Shown: positions 52,301 through 61,408, numbered from the stretch's first letter. The stretch is 64,000 nt of DNA from CAYGZL01 sp964354345 (GCA_964354345.1 CAYGZL010000057.1:62001-126000), one strand, 5' to 3'. Numbers and translations are program-made. The notes: a model not told the origin generated them from the letters alone.

Positions 52301-53864
52301 TTCCCAGGATACCCAGGAACGCATCCAGCTAAAGGTGCAGGAATTGGGATTAAACCGCATGGTGGTTGCCTCTTGCACACCGCGCACACACGAGCCCCTG
52401 TTTCAGGAAACCCTCCAGCAGGCCGGGTTGAATCCCCATCTCTTTGAGATGGCAAATATCCGTGAGCATGTTTCGTGGGTGCACCGCTCTGTTCCTCAAA
52501 ATGCCACGGATAAAGCGAAAAGCCTGGTAGCCATGGCAGTCGCAAAAGCTCGCGGATTACATCCTATCACCCGTAAGACTTTCGAGGTGAACCGGCAAGC
52601 CCTGGTCATAGGGGGGGGTCTGGCAGGTATGACCGCGGCGTTATCAATTGCTCACCAGGGCTTCGGCGTTTACCTGGTGGAGAGGGAAACCGAATTGGGT
52701 GGAAACCTGCGCCATATCTACTTCGGGATGCAGGAAGGGACTGACCCACAGGCCGTGCTCAGGGATATAATTCATTCTGTCAAGCAAGAGCCTCTCATCC
52801 AGGTGATCACTGGCGCTGGATTAACCGATCTCAGCGGCTATACCGGACAGTACCGTAGTACAGTTCGGCTTACGGATGGAATCCAGACCGCTAATGAACA
52901 GCGGATTGAACTACAGCATGGCGCGGTTGTGGTCGCTACTGGTGCACGCCAGTACAATCCGACCGAGTACCTTTATGGGCAACATGAGCGCGTATTGACT
53001 CAGCAAGATCTGGAAAACTTGTTGAGTAGAGAACCTTCGCCAATTCAAAATCACCAGTCCATTGTCATGATCCAGTGCGTTGGCTCGCGCGATGAGCAGC
53101 ATCCCTATTGCTCAAGGATCTGCTGTACCCAGGCAATTAAGAACGCACTGGTAATCAAACGAAAAGCACCGCAGGCGCATGTTTATGTGTTATACCGCGA
53201 TATCCGCAGTTATGGCTTCCGAGAGCAATATTACCGTCAGGCTCGTCAGGCCGGGGTTATCTTCCTTGAATACAGTGAGAAGGATAAACCCGAGGTGATT
53301 GCCAGGCAAGAAGGCAGTATAAGTGTCCGCGTTGCTGTTCAGCCCGATAATCAGACGATTAATTTAGAGCCTGACTGGCTGGTGCTCAGCGCTGGCATTA
53401 TTGCCGAACCAGGCAACCGGGTAATGGCTCAGTTGTTGAAAGTACCCCTGGACCAGGTCGGCTTCTTCCTGGAAGCCCATGTCAAGCTCCGCCCGGTGGA
53501 CTTTGCTGCCGAGGGGATTTACCTTGCTGGTTTGGCGCATTCGCCACAAAGTATCGAAGGGACGATCACTCAGGCGCAGGCAGCGGCCGTACGAGTAGTG
53601 GCATTGTTATCCAAGCCGGTATTAAAGGCTACTCCCCTGGTTGCCAGTGTGAATCCCAAGCTGTGTGCAGCCTGCGGTCTGTGTGTAGAATTATGCCCTT
53701 ATGGCGCTCGCCGGCTCGAACCGGATATGGATCACGCGGAAGTGATTGAGGTTCTGTGCCAGGGTTGTGGGGCCTGTGTGGCTGCCTGCCCCAACAAAGC
53801 CAGCCAACAGAAGGGTTTTGAGTTCGCACAAGAGTTCAAGGTATTGGAGGCTATTTTAGGGTAA
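49305..53864 (+). CDS. HdrA-GltD-HdrA triple fusion flavoprotein
   Basis: 1519 residues; ordinary HdrA is about 650. Order: HdrA flavin fold (VLVIGAGIAGMQAALDLAEA, about residue 24, with DCAMCIMSPK), [4Fe-4S] CTGCGDCATACP (about 124), a GltD-like module (CRDACPIHQRAQGYIALVAE, CGRICNHRCEEACNR, AVVGSGPAGLTCAHDLV about 270, NAD(P) site VLVLGGGSVAVDSATTALR about 410), Cys cluster CLRCGVCSECNQCVYVC (about 650), rest of HdrA with QCVGSRDCITG and CSSVCCM. A second HdrA follows (VGVFICHCGINIGAVVDV, about 960; ALVIGGGLAGMTAAL, about 1100; CVGSRDEQHPYCSRICC), then two terminal [4Fe-4S] motifs (CAACGLCVELCP, CQGCGACVAACP). Start GTG 49305; ATG 49323 is an alternative. Likely the bifurcating, NAD(P)H-linked core (inference). 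Confidence 0.87.
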   Translation: MTQKGNMVSLDDGKENGRTTIGAVLVIGAGIAGMQAALDLAEAGIKVYLVDKAPAIGGTMAMLDKTFPTNDCAMCIMSPKLVEVGRHLNIELLNCAEIDTISGTAGNFTVRINQHPRFVDLTKCTGCGDCATACPISLPDTFNGSFSNRKAIYKLYPQAIPNAYVIEKRGVAPCRDACPIHQRAQGYIALVAEGRFADAYRTILEDNPFPSICGRICNHRCEEACNRQQADKPVNVAGLKRYVADWAWEHQVSGSSFSTGNSQMLADKRVAVVGSGPAGLTCAHDLVRWGCAVTVYEALPVAGGMMRVGVPAFRLPHEVVQREIDALVSQGIELRLNQRVEDLETLKCEYDAVFVAIGAHKGVKLPISGNDLPQVLMATDFLREVSLQSQDATQIGDNGRFQQMLQGKRVLVLGGGSVAVDSATTALRLGAVWVGMTCLESRIQMPAHQWEIDDAEEEGIEIFPARTFREVTSVDGYVTGVRTVNINFRGFIEGRPDFDEYPETESVIPADVVIFAIGQRPDSDFLNHVKRFRNGRVEVDSETLVTSIPGVFAGGDVVTGTAFIVNAIAAGHLAAHSISSYLGVKVPETDGLHPVVKLAKDEIQGQIASGRVACVPRLDVHKRPAEERRKDFAEITCSLTTAQAQAEASRCLRCGVCSECNQCVYVCRAGAVLQEDVGQSLELNVGAVILTPGVETMPGNIQPEYGYGRFPNVVTSIQFERMLSASGPFSGVVSRPSDGAHPRKIAWIQCVGSRDCITGRGQYCSSVCCMYATKEAVIAKEHDPHIEPTIFYIDIRSFGKGFESYIERAKSEHGIRFIRCMVSTVKEVPQTHNLRLQYATFDDNNGRHPVAHEEEYDLVVLSVGLRPTAQAQAMAERLGVALNPFGFAETQSYSPAQTSQPGIFIAGAFAEPKDIPESVIEASCAAAQASALLKDSRGTLTREPVYPPERDMRDEPERVGVFICHCGINIGAVVDVPAVVEYARTLPGVVYAEHNLYTCSQDTQERIQLKVQELGLNRMVVASCTPRTHEPLFQETLQQAGLNPHLFEMANIREHVSWVHRSVPQNATDKAKSLVAMAVAKARGLHPITRKTFEVNRQALVIGGGLAGMTAALSIAHQGFGVYLVERETELGGNLRHIYFGMQEGTDPQAVLRDIIHSVKQEPLIQVITGAGLTDLSGYTGQYRSTVRLTDGIQTANEQRIELQHGAVVVATGARQYNPTEYLYGQHERVLTQQDLENLLSREPSPIQNHQSIVMIQCVGSRDEQHPYCSRICCTQAIKNALVIKRKAPQAHVYVLYRDIRSYGFREQYYRQARQAGVIFLEYSEKDKPEVIARQEGSISVRVAVQPDNQTINLEPDWLVLSAGIIAEPGNRVMAQLLKVPLDQVGFFLEAHVKLRPVDFAAEGIYLAGLAHSPQSIEGTITQAQAAAVRVVALLSKPVLKATPLVASVNPKLCAACGLCVELCPYGARRLEPDMDHAEVIEVLCQGCGACVAACPNKASQQKGFEFAQEFKVLEAILG

Positions 53865-53938
53865 TCATTTCGGAATAGTTGTGGATCCTGAGTCACGAGT
53901 TCCGAGCCAGCATCCGCCGCTAAAAAGAGGTAATCCGC

Positions 53939-54367
53939 ATGAGTGATAAGGACTTTCAACCCAACATTGTGGCTTTCTTGTGCAACTGGTGCACCTATGC
54001 TGGTGCAGACCTGGCAGGCACTTCACGGCTGCAATATCCCGCCAATGTACGTGTGGTGCGTTTGATGTGCAGCGGCGCTGTTGATTCAGTCTACGTGCTC
54101 AAACCTATGATTGAGGGTGCAGATGGAATTCTTATTGGTGGATGCCATCCGGGTGATTGTCATTACCAGACTGGCAATTTTAAAGCCCGCCGGCGATTCC
54201 TGGCACTCCAGAACATCTTGAAAGCTACTGGTTTCGATGAACATCGGATCTGGTTGAGATGGATCAGCGCCAGCGAAGGGCAACGGTTTGCCGAGACAGT
54301 CACTAACATGGTTGCCTCGCTCAGGGAAATGGGACCGAACCCCCTGCGCGAGAAATGGAACGTATAA
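53939..54367 (+). CDS. MvhD-type [2Fe-2S] electron-transfer subunit
   Basis: 142 residues. Conserved cysteines appear in the family's order: FLCNWCTYAGADLAG, VRLMCSGAVDS and GGCHPGDCHYQ. MvhD passes electrons between the HdrA flavin site and an electron-donating enzyme such as a hydrogenase or formate dehydrogenase. No such catalytic subunit lies in the window, so the next gene (FrhB/FdhB type) or the GltD domains may be the donors. AGAGG lies nine bases before the ATG. Confidence 0.92.
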   Translation: MSDKDFQPNIVAFLCNWCTYAGADLAGTSRLQYPANVRVVRLMCSGAVDSVYVLKPMIEGADGILIGGCHPGDCHYQTGNFKARRRFLALQNILKATGFDEHRIWLRWISASEGQRFAETVTNMVASLREMGPNPLREKWNV

Positions 54368-54378
54368 GAGGGTAACCT

Positions 54379-55572
54379 ATGGATGGGATGATCCGAGTAG
54401 AGAATGGTGATGTGCTGACAGCGTTGCGCAATTTTTTGCAGCGGTTAATGGAGACCAATGTGGTAGAGGCGCTGTTCGTCCCGCTGGAGGGGGAAGGTGG
54501 GGTGATCTATCCAGCCCTGGTAACCAATCCCGATTACTTGAAATGGGCAAATCCACTTTCACCGGTCATGCCGATAAACAATGCCCGAGCAATCTCTGTT
54601 CTGACTGGTAAACACACCCCAAGACGCCTGGCAGCAGTGTTGCGCCCTTGTGAGATACGTGCCCTGATTGAGCTGGTGAAACTCCAGCAAGCTAACCTGG
54701 AAGATGTGATTTTGATTGGCATTGACTGCACCGGAACCTGCGAGGTAGTTGAATATAAGGAAGCGCTTCAGAAGGGGAACGAGAGTGGGATAACACCCAC
54801 AGCTCTGGAGCACCGGTATCTGGTCGAATTTCTATCCGCAGCCCGCGAGGGGCGCGATCCGGTATTGCCTGGGCTATCTTTACGTCCTGCCTGTCGCACC
54901 TGTGGTCAGCCCATCCCGCTGCAAGCTGATATCCACCTCCACCTGGTGGGGGTTGAAAACAATCCAGAGGGAAATTCAAGCTGGTTTATCCCGGTTACAG
55001 TAGAGGACATCCTGGCCAACAAATTGAACCTGAAAGAATTGCTTAGCAGCAATTCCGATCAAGTTGAGAAAGCCGGCGGAAGCCAGGCGATGATTGACCA
55101 GCTTATTTCTGGACATCAACAAGTCCTTGAACGCGAGCTGGCGGGGATTACGACCGCCATGGCGACCAACGGAGGCATAACAGACCTGTTTGCCACGTGT
55201 ATTCGCTGCCATAACTGTATGACCGCCTGTCCAATTTGTTACTGTAAGACCTGCCTGTTCAGGACTCCCGCCATGCAACACGAGCCAGAAGCTTATTTCG
55301 CTGCAGCCCAACGGAAGGGCGCGGCGCGGATGATGAGTGACACCTTGTTATTTCACCTGACCAGGTTAAGCCATATGAGTACCTCCTGCGTCAGTTGTGG
55401 TATGTGCACCTCTGCATGTCCGATGCATATCCCGGTTGGCATGATCTTCAGCGCGGTGGGTAGGACTGTGCAAGAATTTTTTGATTATCGTCCTGGTCGT
55501 GATATTCATGAGCCATTACCGTTAATAACTTTCCAGGCGAGTGAATGGACTGAGATAGGCGAGGAGAAATGA
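54379..55572 (+). CDS. FrhB/FdhB-type flavin iron-sulfur protein
   Basis: 397 residues. The N-terminal domain has the signature VLRPCEIRALIELVKL followed by VILIGIDCTGTCEV, as in F420-hydrogenase/formate-dehydrogenase beta subunits. The C-terminal part has Cys motifs CIRCHNCMTACPICYCKTC and CVSCGMCTSACPMHIP, each able to hold [4Fe-4S]. In methanogens such subunits bind FAD and exchange electrons with F420; in bacteria related proteins use other carriers, which the sequence does not reveal. A paralog begins at 63643. Overlaps the next gene by four bases. Confidence 0.8.
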   Translation: MDGMIRVENGDVLTALRNFLQRLMETNVVEALFVPLEGEGGVIYPALVTNPDYLKWANPLSPVMPINNARAISVLTGKHTPRRLAAVLRPCEIRALIELVKLQQANLEDVILIGIDCTGTCEVVEYKEALQKGNESGITPTALEHRYLVEFLSAAREGRDPVLPGLSLRPACRTCGQPIPLQADIHLHLVGVENNPEGNSSWFIPVTVEDILANKLNLKELLSSNSDQVEKAGGSQAMIDQLISGHQQVLERELAGITTAMATNGGITDLFATCIRCHNCMTACPICYCKTCLFRTPAMQHEPEAYFAAAQRKGAARMMSDTLLFHLTRLSHMSTSCVSCGMCTSACPMHIPVGMIFSAVGRTVQEFFDYRPGRDIHEPLPLITFQASEWTEIGEEK

Positions 55573-58352
55573 CCGGGTTCAGTCGGAGTGTGCTTGTCAT
55601 CGGAGGTGGTATTGCCGGAATTCAAACGGCACTGGACCTCGCCAATGCGGGATTTAAAACCATTCTTGTCGAACGTTCGCCCAGCATTGGCGGGCGGATG
55701 GCTCAACTAGATAAAACATTTCCTACACTCGACTGCTCCGCTTGCATCCTCACTCCAAAAATGGCGGATGTGCCTCGCAATCCCAACATTATCCTGATGA
55801 CCTGCACTGAGGTCCTGTCAACGGAACGCGGTGCAGCCATACCGGGTGCAGCCGGAGCGTTCCACGTCACCTTAGAGAGAAAACCGCGTTATGTCGACGT
55901 GAACAGTTGCACAGCCTGCGGAGCGTGCACCGAAGCTTGCCCGGTTGTAATACCCAATAGCTTTAATATAGGCTTGAACACGCACAAAGCAATTTACCAA
56001 CCTTTCCCACAAGCGATACCAAACGCTTTTGCCATCCAAAAGAAGGAATCGCCTTGCAGGAGCGCCTGCCCGGCGCATATCCCGGTGCAGGGGTATGTTG
56101 CCCTCATCGCGCAGGGAAAATTCAAACACGCCCTTGAGCGGGTACGGCAGGCAGGTGTGCCGTTTGTCGGAACGCTGGGTAGGGTTTGTTACCATCCCTG
56201 CGAGAGTATCTGCAAACGTAGCCAGTGGGACGAACCAGTTTCGGTTTGCGCTTTGAAACGCTCTGCTTATGACTTTGGACTGAATGAAGATGGCGTTGTC
56301 CGCGACGAACCTCAGCCGATCCCTGTCCAATGGAATGAAAAAATAGCGGTTATCGGTGCGGGTCCAGCAGGATTAACCGCGGCTTACGAATTGGCATGCA
56401 AAGGATATCATGTAACGGTATTCGATGAATTGCCTGTACCTGGAGGGATGCTGGCTGTAGGAATCCCCGCCTTTCGCTTGCCCCGAACGATACTTAACCA
56501 GGAGATCGATTTCATATGCAAACTGGGCGTAGAATTGCGTCTGAATACGCCAGTTGGTCGCCATGGTGGTCCGAGTATTGAGGATCTTCGCCGTGAGTAC
56601 CAGGCGGTTTTCCTGGCGATCGGTGCCCACCACAGCAGCCAATTGGGAGTGCCCGGAGAAGATTTACCGGAAGTGCTCCAGGCAGTGACTTTTTTACGAC
56701 AAGTGAACCTTGGGTATATGGATGAGGTGTTGCCCTCCATCCAAGGCAAGCGGGTGGCGGTAATTGGCGGTGGCAACACAGCAGTAGATGCAGCCCGTTC
56801 CGCATTACGTCTGGGGGCTAACGTACAAATCCTCTACCGGCGCACACGTGTTGAAATGCCGGCTGCAAAATTTGAGGTAGATGCAGCAGAAACCGAAGGG
56901 ATTGAATTGAAGCTGCTGGTTGCCCCACTGCGTGTATTGGAAGAACATGGACATCTCGTAGGTATGGAGTGCATTCGCATGGAATTGGGCGAGCCAGATG
57001 CCAGTGGGAGGCGGCGACCTGTTCCTATCAAGGGATCCGAATTCAAGCTGGGGCTGGATACGGTGATCGCTGCCATTGGGCAGAGCGTTGAATCGGAAGG
57101 CTTGGGGCTGAAAACCAATCGCGACCGGCTGGTTGCCGACCCGGAGACAATGCAAACTCCCTTGGAGGGTGTATTCGCCGGTGGTGATGCGGTAACTGGC
57201 GCTGCTACGGTTGTGGAAGCGGTGGGTGCGGGCATTCGTGTAGCCGAGACAATCCACCGTTACCTGCGCGGTGTGGATTTGCGCAACGGAAGAAAATTTT
57301 CCTGGCCGGACCCGAAAAAGATCAACATCGGAGTCGCGAGTAACTCACGATCGATGAGCAGGCTTCAACCAGCGGGATTACAAGCCACCCAGGCGCGGGT
57401 TCCGATGCCGGAACTGGAGGTAGCTGAGCGGGTGGTTGATTTTCGTGAGGTAGAGCTGGGTTTGACCCGGGAACAGGCAATCAAAGAGGCCAAACGCTGT
57501 TTGGACTGTGCAATCTGCTCAGATTGTAACCAGTGCGTAACTGCCTGCCAGCGGGGCGCGATCCACCATGATGAACAACTAGAGCGAATCGAGCTGGATG
57601 TAAGCGCCATCGTTGTCGCCACGGGTTTCGACATCTTTGAACCGAGCCGCAAACCCGAGTTTGGATATGGCGTATATCCTCAGGTTATCACGACGATGGA
57701 ATTTGAACGCCTGGCGTCTGCCTCAGGCCCAACTGCGGGCAAAATTTCACTCAATGGGAAGCCTCCAAAAAAGGTGGTCTTCATTCAGTGTGTAGGATCA
57801 CGCGATCGCAGTCTGGACATTCCCTATTGCTCGCGCGTTTGCTGTATGGTTGTTGCCAAGCAGGCCCATTTAGCCCATGAGCGTTTACCAGGGGCTGAGA
57901 TTACCGTGTTTTATATGGATGTGCGCGCATTTGGTAAGGGTTTTGAGGAATTTTATGACCGTGTACGCCAGGAGGGCATTATCTACCGGCGCGGCAACCC
58001 CTCAGAGATTATCCGGTGTGGCGAGAGGTTGGTTGTGCGCGCTGAAGATACCTTGCTGGGCGAGCTGGTGGAGGTTGAAGCTGACCTGGTTGTGCTGGCA
58101 GTCGGTCTCCAGCCGCGCACCGACGCCGGTGCTATCGCCCAAACCCTGAACTTGAAACAGGGCACAGATGGATTCTTCCGGGAAGACCATCCCAAGCTAC
58201 GCACGGTTGAAAGTGGTATTCCCGGTGTGTTCCTGGCGGGTTGTTGTCAGGGACCGAAAGATATCCCTGATACGGTAGCCCATGCCAAAGCTGCTGCTTC
58301 GGCAGCGATGATCCTGCTGGCCGGCATTGAGATGGTAAAAAATGAAAGCTGA
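55569..58352 (+). CDS. HdrA-GltD fusion flavoprotein
   Basis: 927 residues, similar to the first 930 of the 1519-residue protein. HdrA flavin fold VLVIGGGIAGIQTALDLANA (residue 8 on), LDCSACILTPKM (about 55), CTACGACTEACP (about 114), GltD-like module (CRSACPAHIPVQGYVALIAQ, CYHPCESICKR, AVIGAGPAGLTAAYELA about 260, AVIGGGNTAVDAARSALRL about 397), CLDCAICSDCNQCVTAC (about 645), then QCVGSRDRSLDIPYCSRVCC and FGKGFEEFYDRVRQEGIIYR. It lacks the C-terminal ferredoxin motifs and the second HdrA copy. Probably a NAD(P)H-linked HdrA; partner subunits are the neighbours. Confidence 0.87.
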   Translation: MTGFSRSVLVIGGGIAGIQTALDLANAGFKTILVERSPSIGGRMAQLDKTFPTLDCSACILTPKMADVPRNPNIILMTCTEVLSTERGAAIPGAAGAFHVTLERKPRYVDVNSCTACGACTEACPVVIPNSFNIGLNTHKAIYQPFPQAIPNAFAIQKKESPCRSACPAHIPVQGYVALIAQGKFKHALERVRQAGVPFVGTLGRVCYHPCESICKRSQWDEPVSVCALKRSAYDFGLNEDGVVRDEPQPIPVQWNEKIAVIGAGPAGLTAAYELACKGYHVTVFDELPVPGGMLAVGIPAFRLPRTILNQEIDFICKLGVELRLNTPVGRHGGPSIEDLRREYQAVFLAIGAHHSSQLGVPGEDLPEVLQAVTFLRQVNLGYMDEVLPSIQGKRVAVIGGGNTAVDAARSALRLGANVQILYRRTRVEMPAAKFEVDAAETEGIELKLLVAPLRVLEEHGHLVGMECIRMELGEPDASGRRRPVPIKGSEFKLGLDTVIAAIGQSVESEGLGLKTNRDRLVADPETMQTPLEGVFAGGDAVTGAATVVEAVGAGIRVAETIHRYLRGVDLRNGRKFSWPDPKKINIGVASNSRSMSRLQPAGLQATQARVPMPELEVAERVVDFREVELGLTREQAIKEAKRCLDCAICSDCNQCVTACQRGAIHHDEQLERIELDVSAIVVATGFDIFEPSRKPEFGYGVYPQVITTMEFERLASASGPTAGKISLNGKPPKKVVFIQCVGSRDRSLDIPYCSRVCCMVVAKQAHLAHERLPGAEITVFYMDVRAFGKGFEEFYDRVRQEGIIYRRGNPSEIIRCGERLVVRAEDTLLGELVEVEADLVVLAVGLQPRTDAGAIAQTLNLKQGTDGFFREDHPKLRTVESGIPGVFLAGCCQGPKDIPDTVAHAKAAASAAMILLAGIEMVKNES

Positions 58353-58390
58353 TTGTGACAGAACTATGGTAATGAGGAAAGGAGCAGGAT

Positions 58391-59530
58391 ATGCTCATAA
58401 TTGAAAGCCGCCAATTTGCCAAGCAATATGGCTTGTTTGCCTGTATTCAATGTGGTAAGTGCACGGGGGGGTGCCCGATGGCAATCAAGACCAGGCTCAA
58501 CCCGCGCAGCCTGATATATCGCCTGTTGGTGGCTGGAAATGGTTTCGATTTGGAAGGTCGTGAAGAACTCTGGGACTGTACTACCTGCTCCACTTGTTAT
58601 AGCCGTTGCCCCAAACAGGTGAATCCGATGGAAGCCATCATCTCCATGCGCAGCGCTATCGTTGAGAAAGGTCGTATCCATCCCAATGTGAAGACAGCTC
58701 TGGAAAGTACTTTTCGGCACGGCAATCCATTAACCTTACCCCGCTCTGAGCGCGCGGCCTGGGCAGACGGGCTGGCGGTTAAACACTTCTCGGATGGCAC
58801 CGAGTATCTTTACTACGTCGGTTGCATCCCTTCCTACGACCCACGCGTACAGCAGGTATCTCGCTCACTGGTATCTATTCTGCAGAACTCGGGCGTGGAT
58901 TTTGGCATATTGGGGAACGAGGAGAACTGTTGTGCCAGTGAGGTGCGTCGCCTGGGTGAAATGGGTTTATTTGAGATGATGGTGGAAGAAAACCAGGAAC
59001 TGTTCAAGAGTCAGGGAGTGAAGAAGATATTAACTACTTCTCCGCATTGCTTTAATGTTTTTACGAATGACTACCCTAAAAATGGAATTCAAGTACAGCA
59101 TTACACTCAGGTCCTGGCGGATATGGTTGAACGCGGGAACATCCAATTTTCAGCCCGTTTGGATAAGCGGGTCACTTACCACGATCCGTGTTACCTGGGG
59201 AAGCATAACCAAATCTTCGATGAGCCTCGCACGGTGTTAAGCGGAATCCCGGGTGTACAGCTCATCGAAATGGACCGCTCGCGCGAGAAAAGCCTGTGCT
59301 GCGAGGGCGGGGGTGGACGGATGTGGCTGGAGGGCACGAACCCCGGGGTGCGCTTGGCCCAACTTCGGGTAAAAGAAGCGCTAGAGACTGGGGCTGAAAT
59401 CTTAGCCACTGCCTGCGGATTCTGCTTGCTGACATTGGATGAAGCCGTGAAACATTTAGGAGTTGAAGGACGGCTGAAAGTGATGGACATCGCAGAACTG
59501 GTCCATCTGGCGTTGAAAGTTGAAGGTTGA
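58391..59530 (+). CDS. HdrD-like protein (HdrC + HdrB fused) with altered first CCG domain
   Basis: 379 residues. N-terminal [4Fe-4S] pair CIQCGKCTGGCPMA and CTTCSTCYSRCPKQV, then two CCG domains. The second is normal (YHDPCYLGKHN, SLCCEGGGGRMW, TACGFCLLTL). The first has GCIPSYDP and EENCCASEVRRLG but then TTSPHCFNVF, where homologs usually read TCPHC, so Ser217 replaces one cluster cysteine. A strong ribosome site (AAAGGAG) precedes the ATG. The next gene starts three bases later. Confidence 0.87.
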   Translation: MLIIESRQFAKQYGLFACIQCGKCTGGCPMAIKTRLNPRSLIYRLLVAGNGFDLEGREELWDCTTCSTCYSRCPKQVNPMEAIISMRSAIVEKGRIHPNVKTALESTFRHGNPLTLPRSERAAWADGLAVKHFSDGTEYLYYVGCIPSYDPRVQQVSRSLVSILQNSGVDFGILGNEENCCASEVRRLGEMGLFEMMVEENQELFKSQGVKKILTTSPHCFNVFTNDYPKNGIQVQHYTQVLADMVERGNIQFSARLDKRVTYHDPCYLGKHNQIFDEPRTVLSGIPGVQLIEMDRSREKSLCCEGGGGRMWLEGTNPGVRLAQLRVKEALETGAEILATACGFCLLTLDEAVKHLGVEGRLKVMDIAELVHLALKVEG

Positions 59531-59533
59531 TCT

Positions 59534-61369
59534 TTGAATACTCCAAGGATTGGCGTTTACATTTGCCATTGCGGCATCAACATCGCAGCCACTGTTGACG
59601 TAAAAGCTGTAGCTGAATTTGCTTCCCGCAAGCCCGGTGTGGTGATCGCCCGCGACTATACCTATATGTGCTCTGAACCCGGGCAGGCAATGATTAAAAA
59701 AGACATTGCCGAACTCAAGCTTAACCGCGTTGTGGTTGCCTCCTGCTCACCCCGCATGCACGAGCCAACTTTTCAGGCTGTCATTACTGAAGCTGGGTTA
59801 AATCCATATTGCTTCGAGATGGCGAACATCCGCGAACAGTGTTCGTGGGTTCACCCACTCGATCCACAAACCACATCCAAAGCCATACAACTGGTGAGTT
59901 CAGCCGTTTGGAAAGCCAGACTCCTGGAACCTCTGGAAATCAGGCAGGTGCAAGTCATACCTGCCGCTGCGGTAATTGGTGGTGGTATGGCTGGCATGCA
60001 AGCTGCGCTGGATCTTGCTGAGGCTGGATTTCAGGTAACATTGGTTGAGCGTTCACACCAGCTTGGTGGGCAGGTTAGCCAGTTATATCAGACATTCCCG
60101 ACCCGCGAGCCAGCCTCCGATCTGGTGAACTACCTGATAACAAAGGTAACCCGCCATCCACGCATCACGGTTCTGACCTCAACGGAAGTAGTGAAAGTCA
60201 GTGGCTACGTGGGTAATTTCCGCCTGGAAGTCGGTGGGTTAACCGCCGGCGCGACAACGGAAACCAATGAATTTACTTCGCAGAAGACAACCGCAATGAT
60301 AAATAGAGAGGTGATGGCGGGGGTGATCATCATTGCCACCGGGTTTGAGCCATTCGAAGCGCGCCGCATTCCAGAACTCAGTTATGGGGCTTACCCGGAA
60401 GTCATCACCACTCTCGATTTTGAACAGCTTGCTAATCAGGGCCTTAAGTTTAACGGCAATAAACCGAAGGATGTTGTCTTTATTCAATGTGTTGGCTCAC
60501 GCAATCAGGTTGTGGGTAACCCCTACTGCTCACGAGTCTGCTGTATGACGGTTGCCCGCCAGGCCCTTCTCATTCGCGAACGGCTGCCGGATGCCCGGAT
60601 CACGGTGTTCTATATAGATGTGCGTGCCTTTGGGAAGGGGTTCGAGGAATTTTATGATAGCGCCCGCGAAGCTGGGATTATCTACCGTCGCGGCAATCCC
60701 TCCGAGATTCTCCGGCGGGGAAACCGCGTTCTGGTTCGTGCGGAAGACACCTTGCTAGGCATGGATTCACAGGGTGACTCAGGATCGCAGCAATCCACGC
60801 TTGTCGAAGTGGAAGCGGATTTGGTCGTATTGGCCGTGGGGATGACCTCCCGCCGGGATACCGAGGCACTTTCCAGCCTGTTCAAGCTGGCTCGCTCAGC
60901 GGACGGCTTCTTCATGGAGGCACACCCGAAACTACGCCCGGTAGAGACCGCAATGGCAGGGATCTTCCTGGCGGGCTGCTGCCAGGGACCAAAGGATATC
61001 ACTGAGACGATTGCACAGGCGCGCGCCGCAGCTTCATCTGCAATGGCTCCGCTCATGCGTGGGAGAATTCAAGTGGAAGCAGTCACTTCCTTCGTGGATG
61101 AGGAATTGTGTGCGGGTTGCGGTCAATGCGCCCAGGTGTGTAACTTTTCTGCACTTTCCTTGCATCCAGTGCGTGGCGTGATGACAGTGAACCAGGTCTT
61201 GTGTCAGGGATGTGGGGCTTGCGCTGCTACCTGTCCCTCCGGAGCTATCAACCTGCACCAATTTACATTCGAACAGGTCATGGCGCAAATAGAGACATTT
61301 GCTTTATTCACCACTCCGACTGAACAACGGATCGCCTTTGTTTCATCGCGAAATAGTAGTTTTGAGTGA
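59534..61369 (+). CDS. HdrA-type flavoprotein
   Basis: 611 residues from a TTG start with GAAGG seven bases upstream; no ATG fits. Classic HdrA layout: RIGVYICHCGINIAATVDV, the Cys in YMCSEPGQAM, VVASCSPRMHEPTFQ, flavin site AVIGGGMAGMQAALDLAEA (about residue 152), CVGSRNQVVGNPYCSRVCCM, FGKGFEEFYDSAREAGIIYR, and two terminal [4Fe-4S] motifs CAGCGQCAQVC and CQGCGACAATCP. No GltD insertion. A short Ser/Gln/Gly insertion (MDSQGDSGSQQST) lies near residue 415. Third HdrA paralog of the cluster. Confidence 0.92.
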   Translation: MNTPRIGVYICHCGINIAATVDVKAVAEFASRKPGVVIARDYTYMCSEPGQAMIKKDIAELKLNRVVVASCSPRMHEPTFQAVITEAGLNPYCFEMANIREQCSWVHPLDPQTTSKAIQLVSSAVWKARLLEPLEIRQVQVIPAAAVIGGGMAGMQAALDLAEAGFQVTLVERSHQLGGQVSQLYQTFPTREPASDLVNYLITKVTRHPRITVLTSTEVVKVSGYVGNFRLEVGGLTAGATTETNEFTSQKTTAMINREVMAGVIIIATGFEPFEARRIPELSYGAYPEVITTLDFEQLANQGLKFNGNKPKDVVFIQCVGSRNQVVGNPYCSRVCCMTVARQALLIRERLPDARITVFYIDVRAFGKGFEEFYDSAREAGIIYRRGNPSEILRRGNRVLVRAEDTLLGMDSQGDSGSQQSTLVEVEADLVVLAVGMTSRRDTEALSSLFKLARSADGFFMEAHPKLRPVETAMAGIFLAGCCQGPKDITETIAQARAAASSAMAPLMRGRIQVEAVTSFVDEELCAGCGQCAQVCNFSALSLHPVRGVMTVNQVLCQGCGACAATCPSGAINLHQFTFEQVMAQIETFALFTTPTEQRIAFVSSRNSSFE

Positions 61370-61408
61370 TTCGAAGTTGTTTTACAGCGTTTGAATAAAG
61401 GAGATTTT

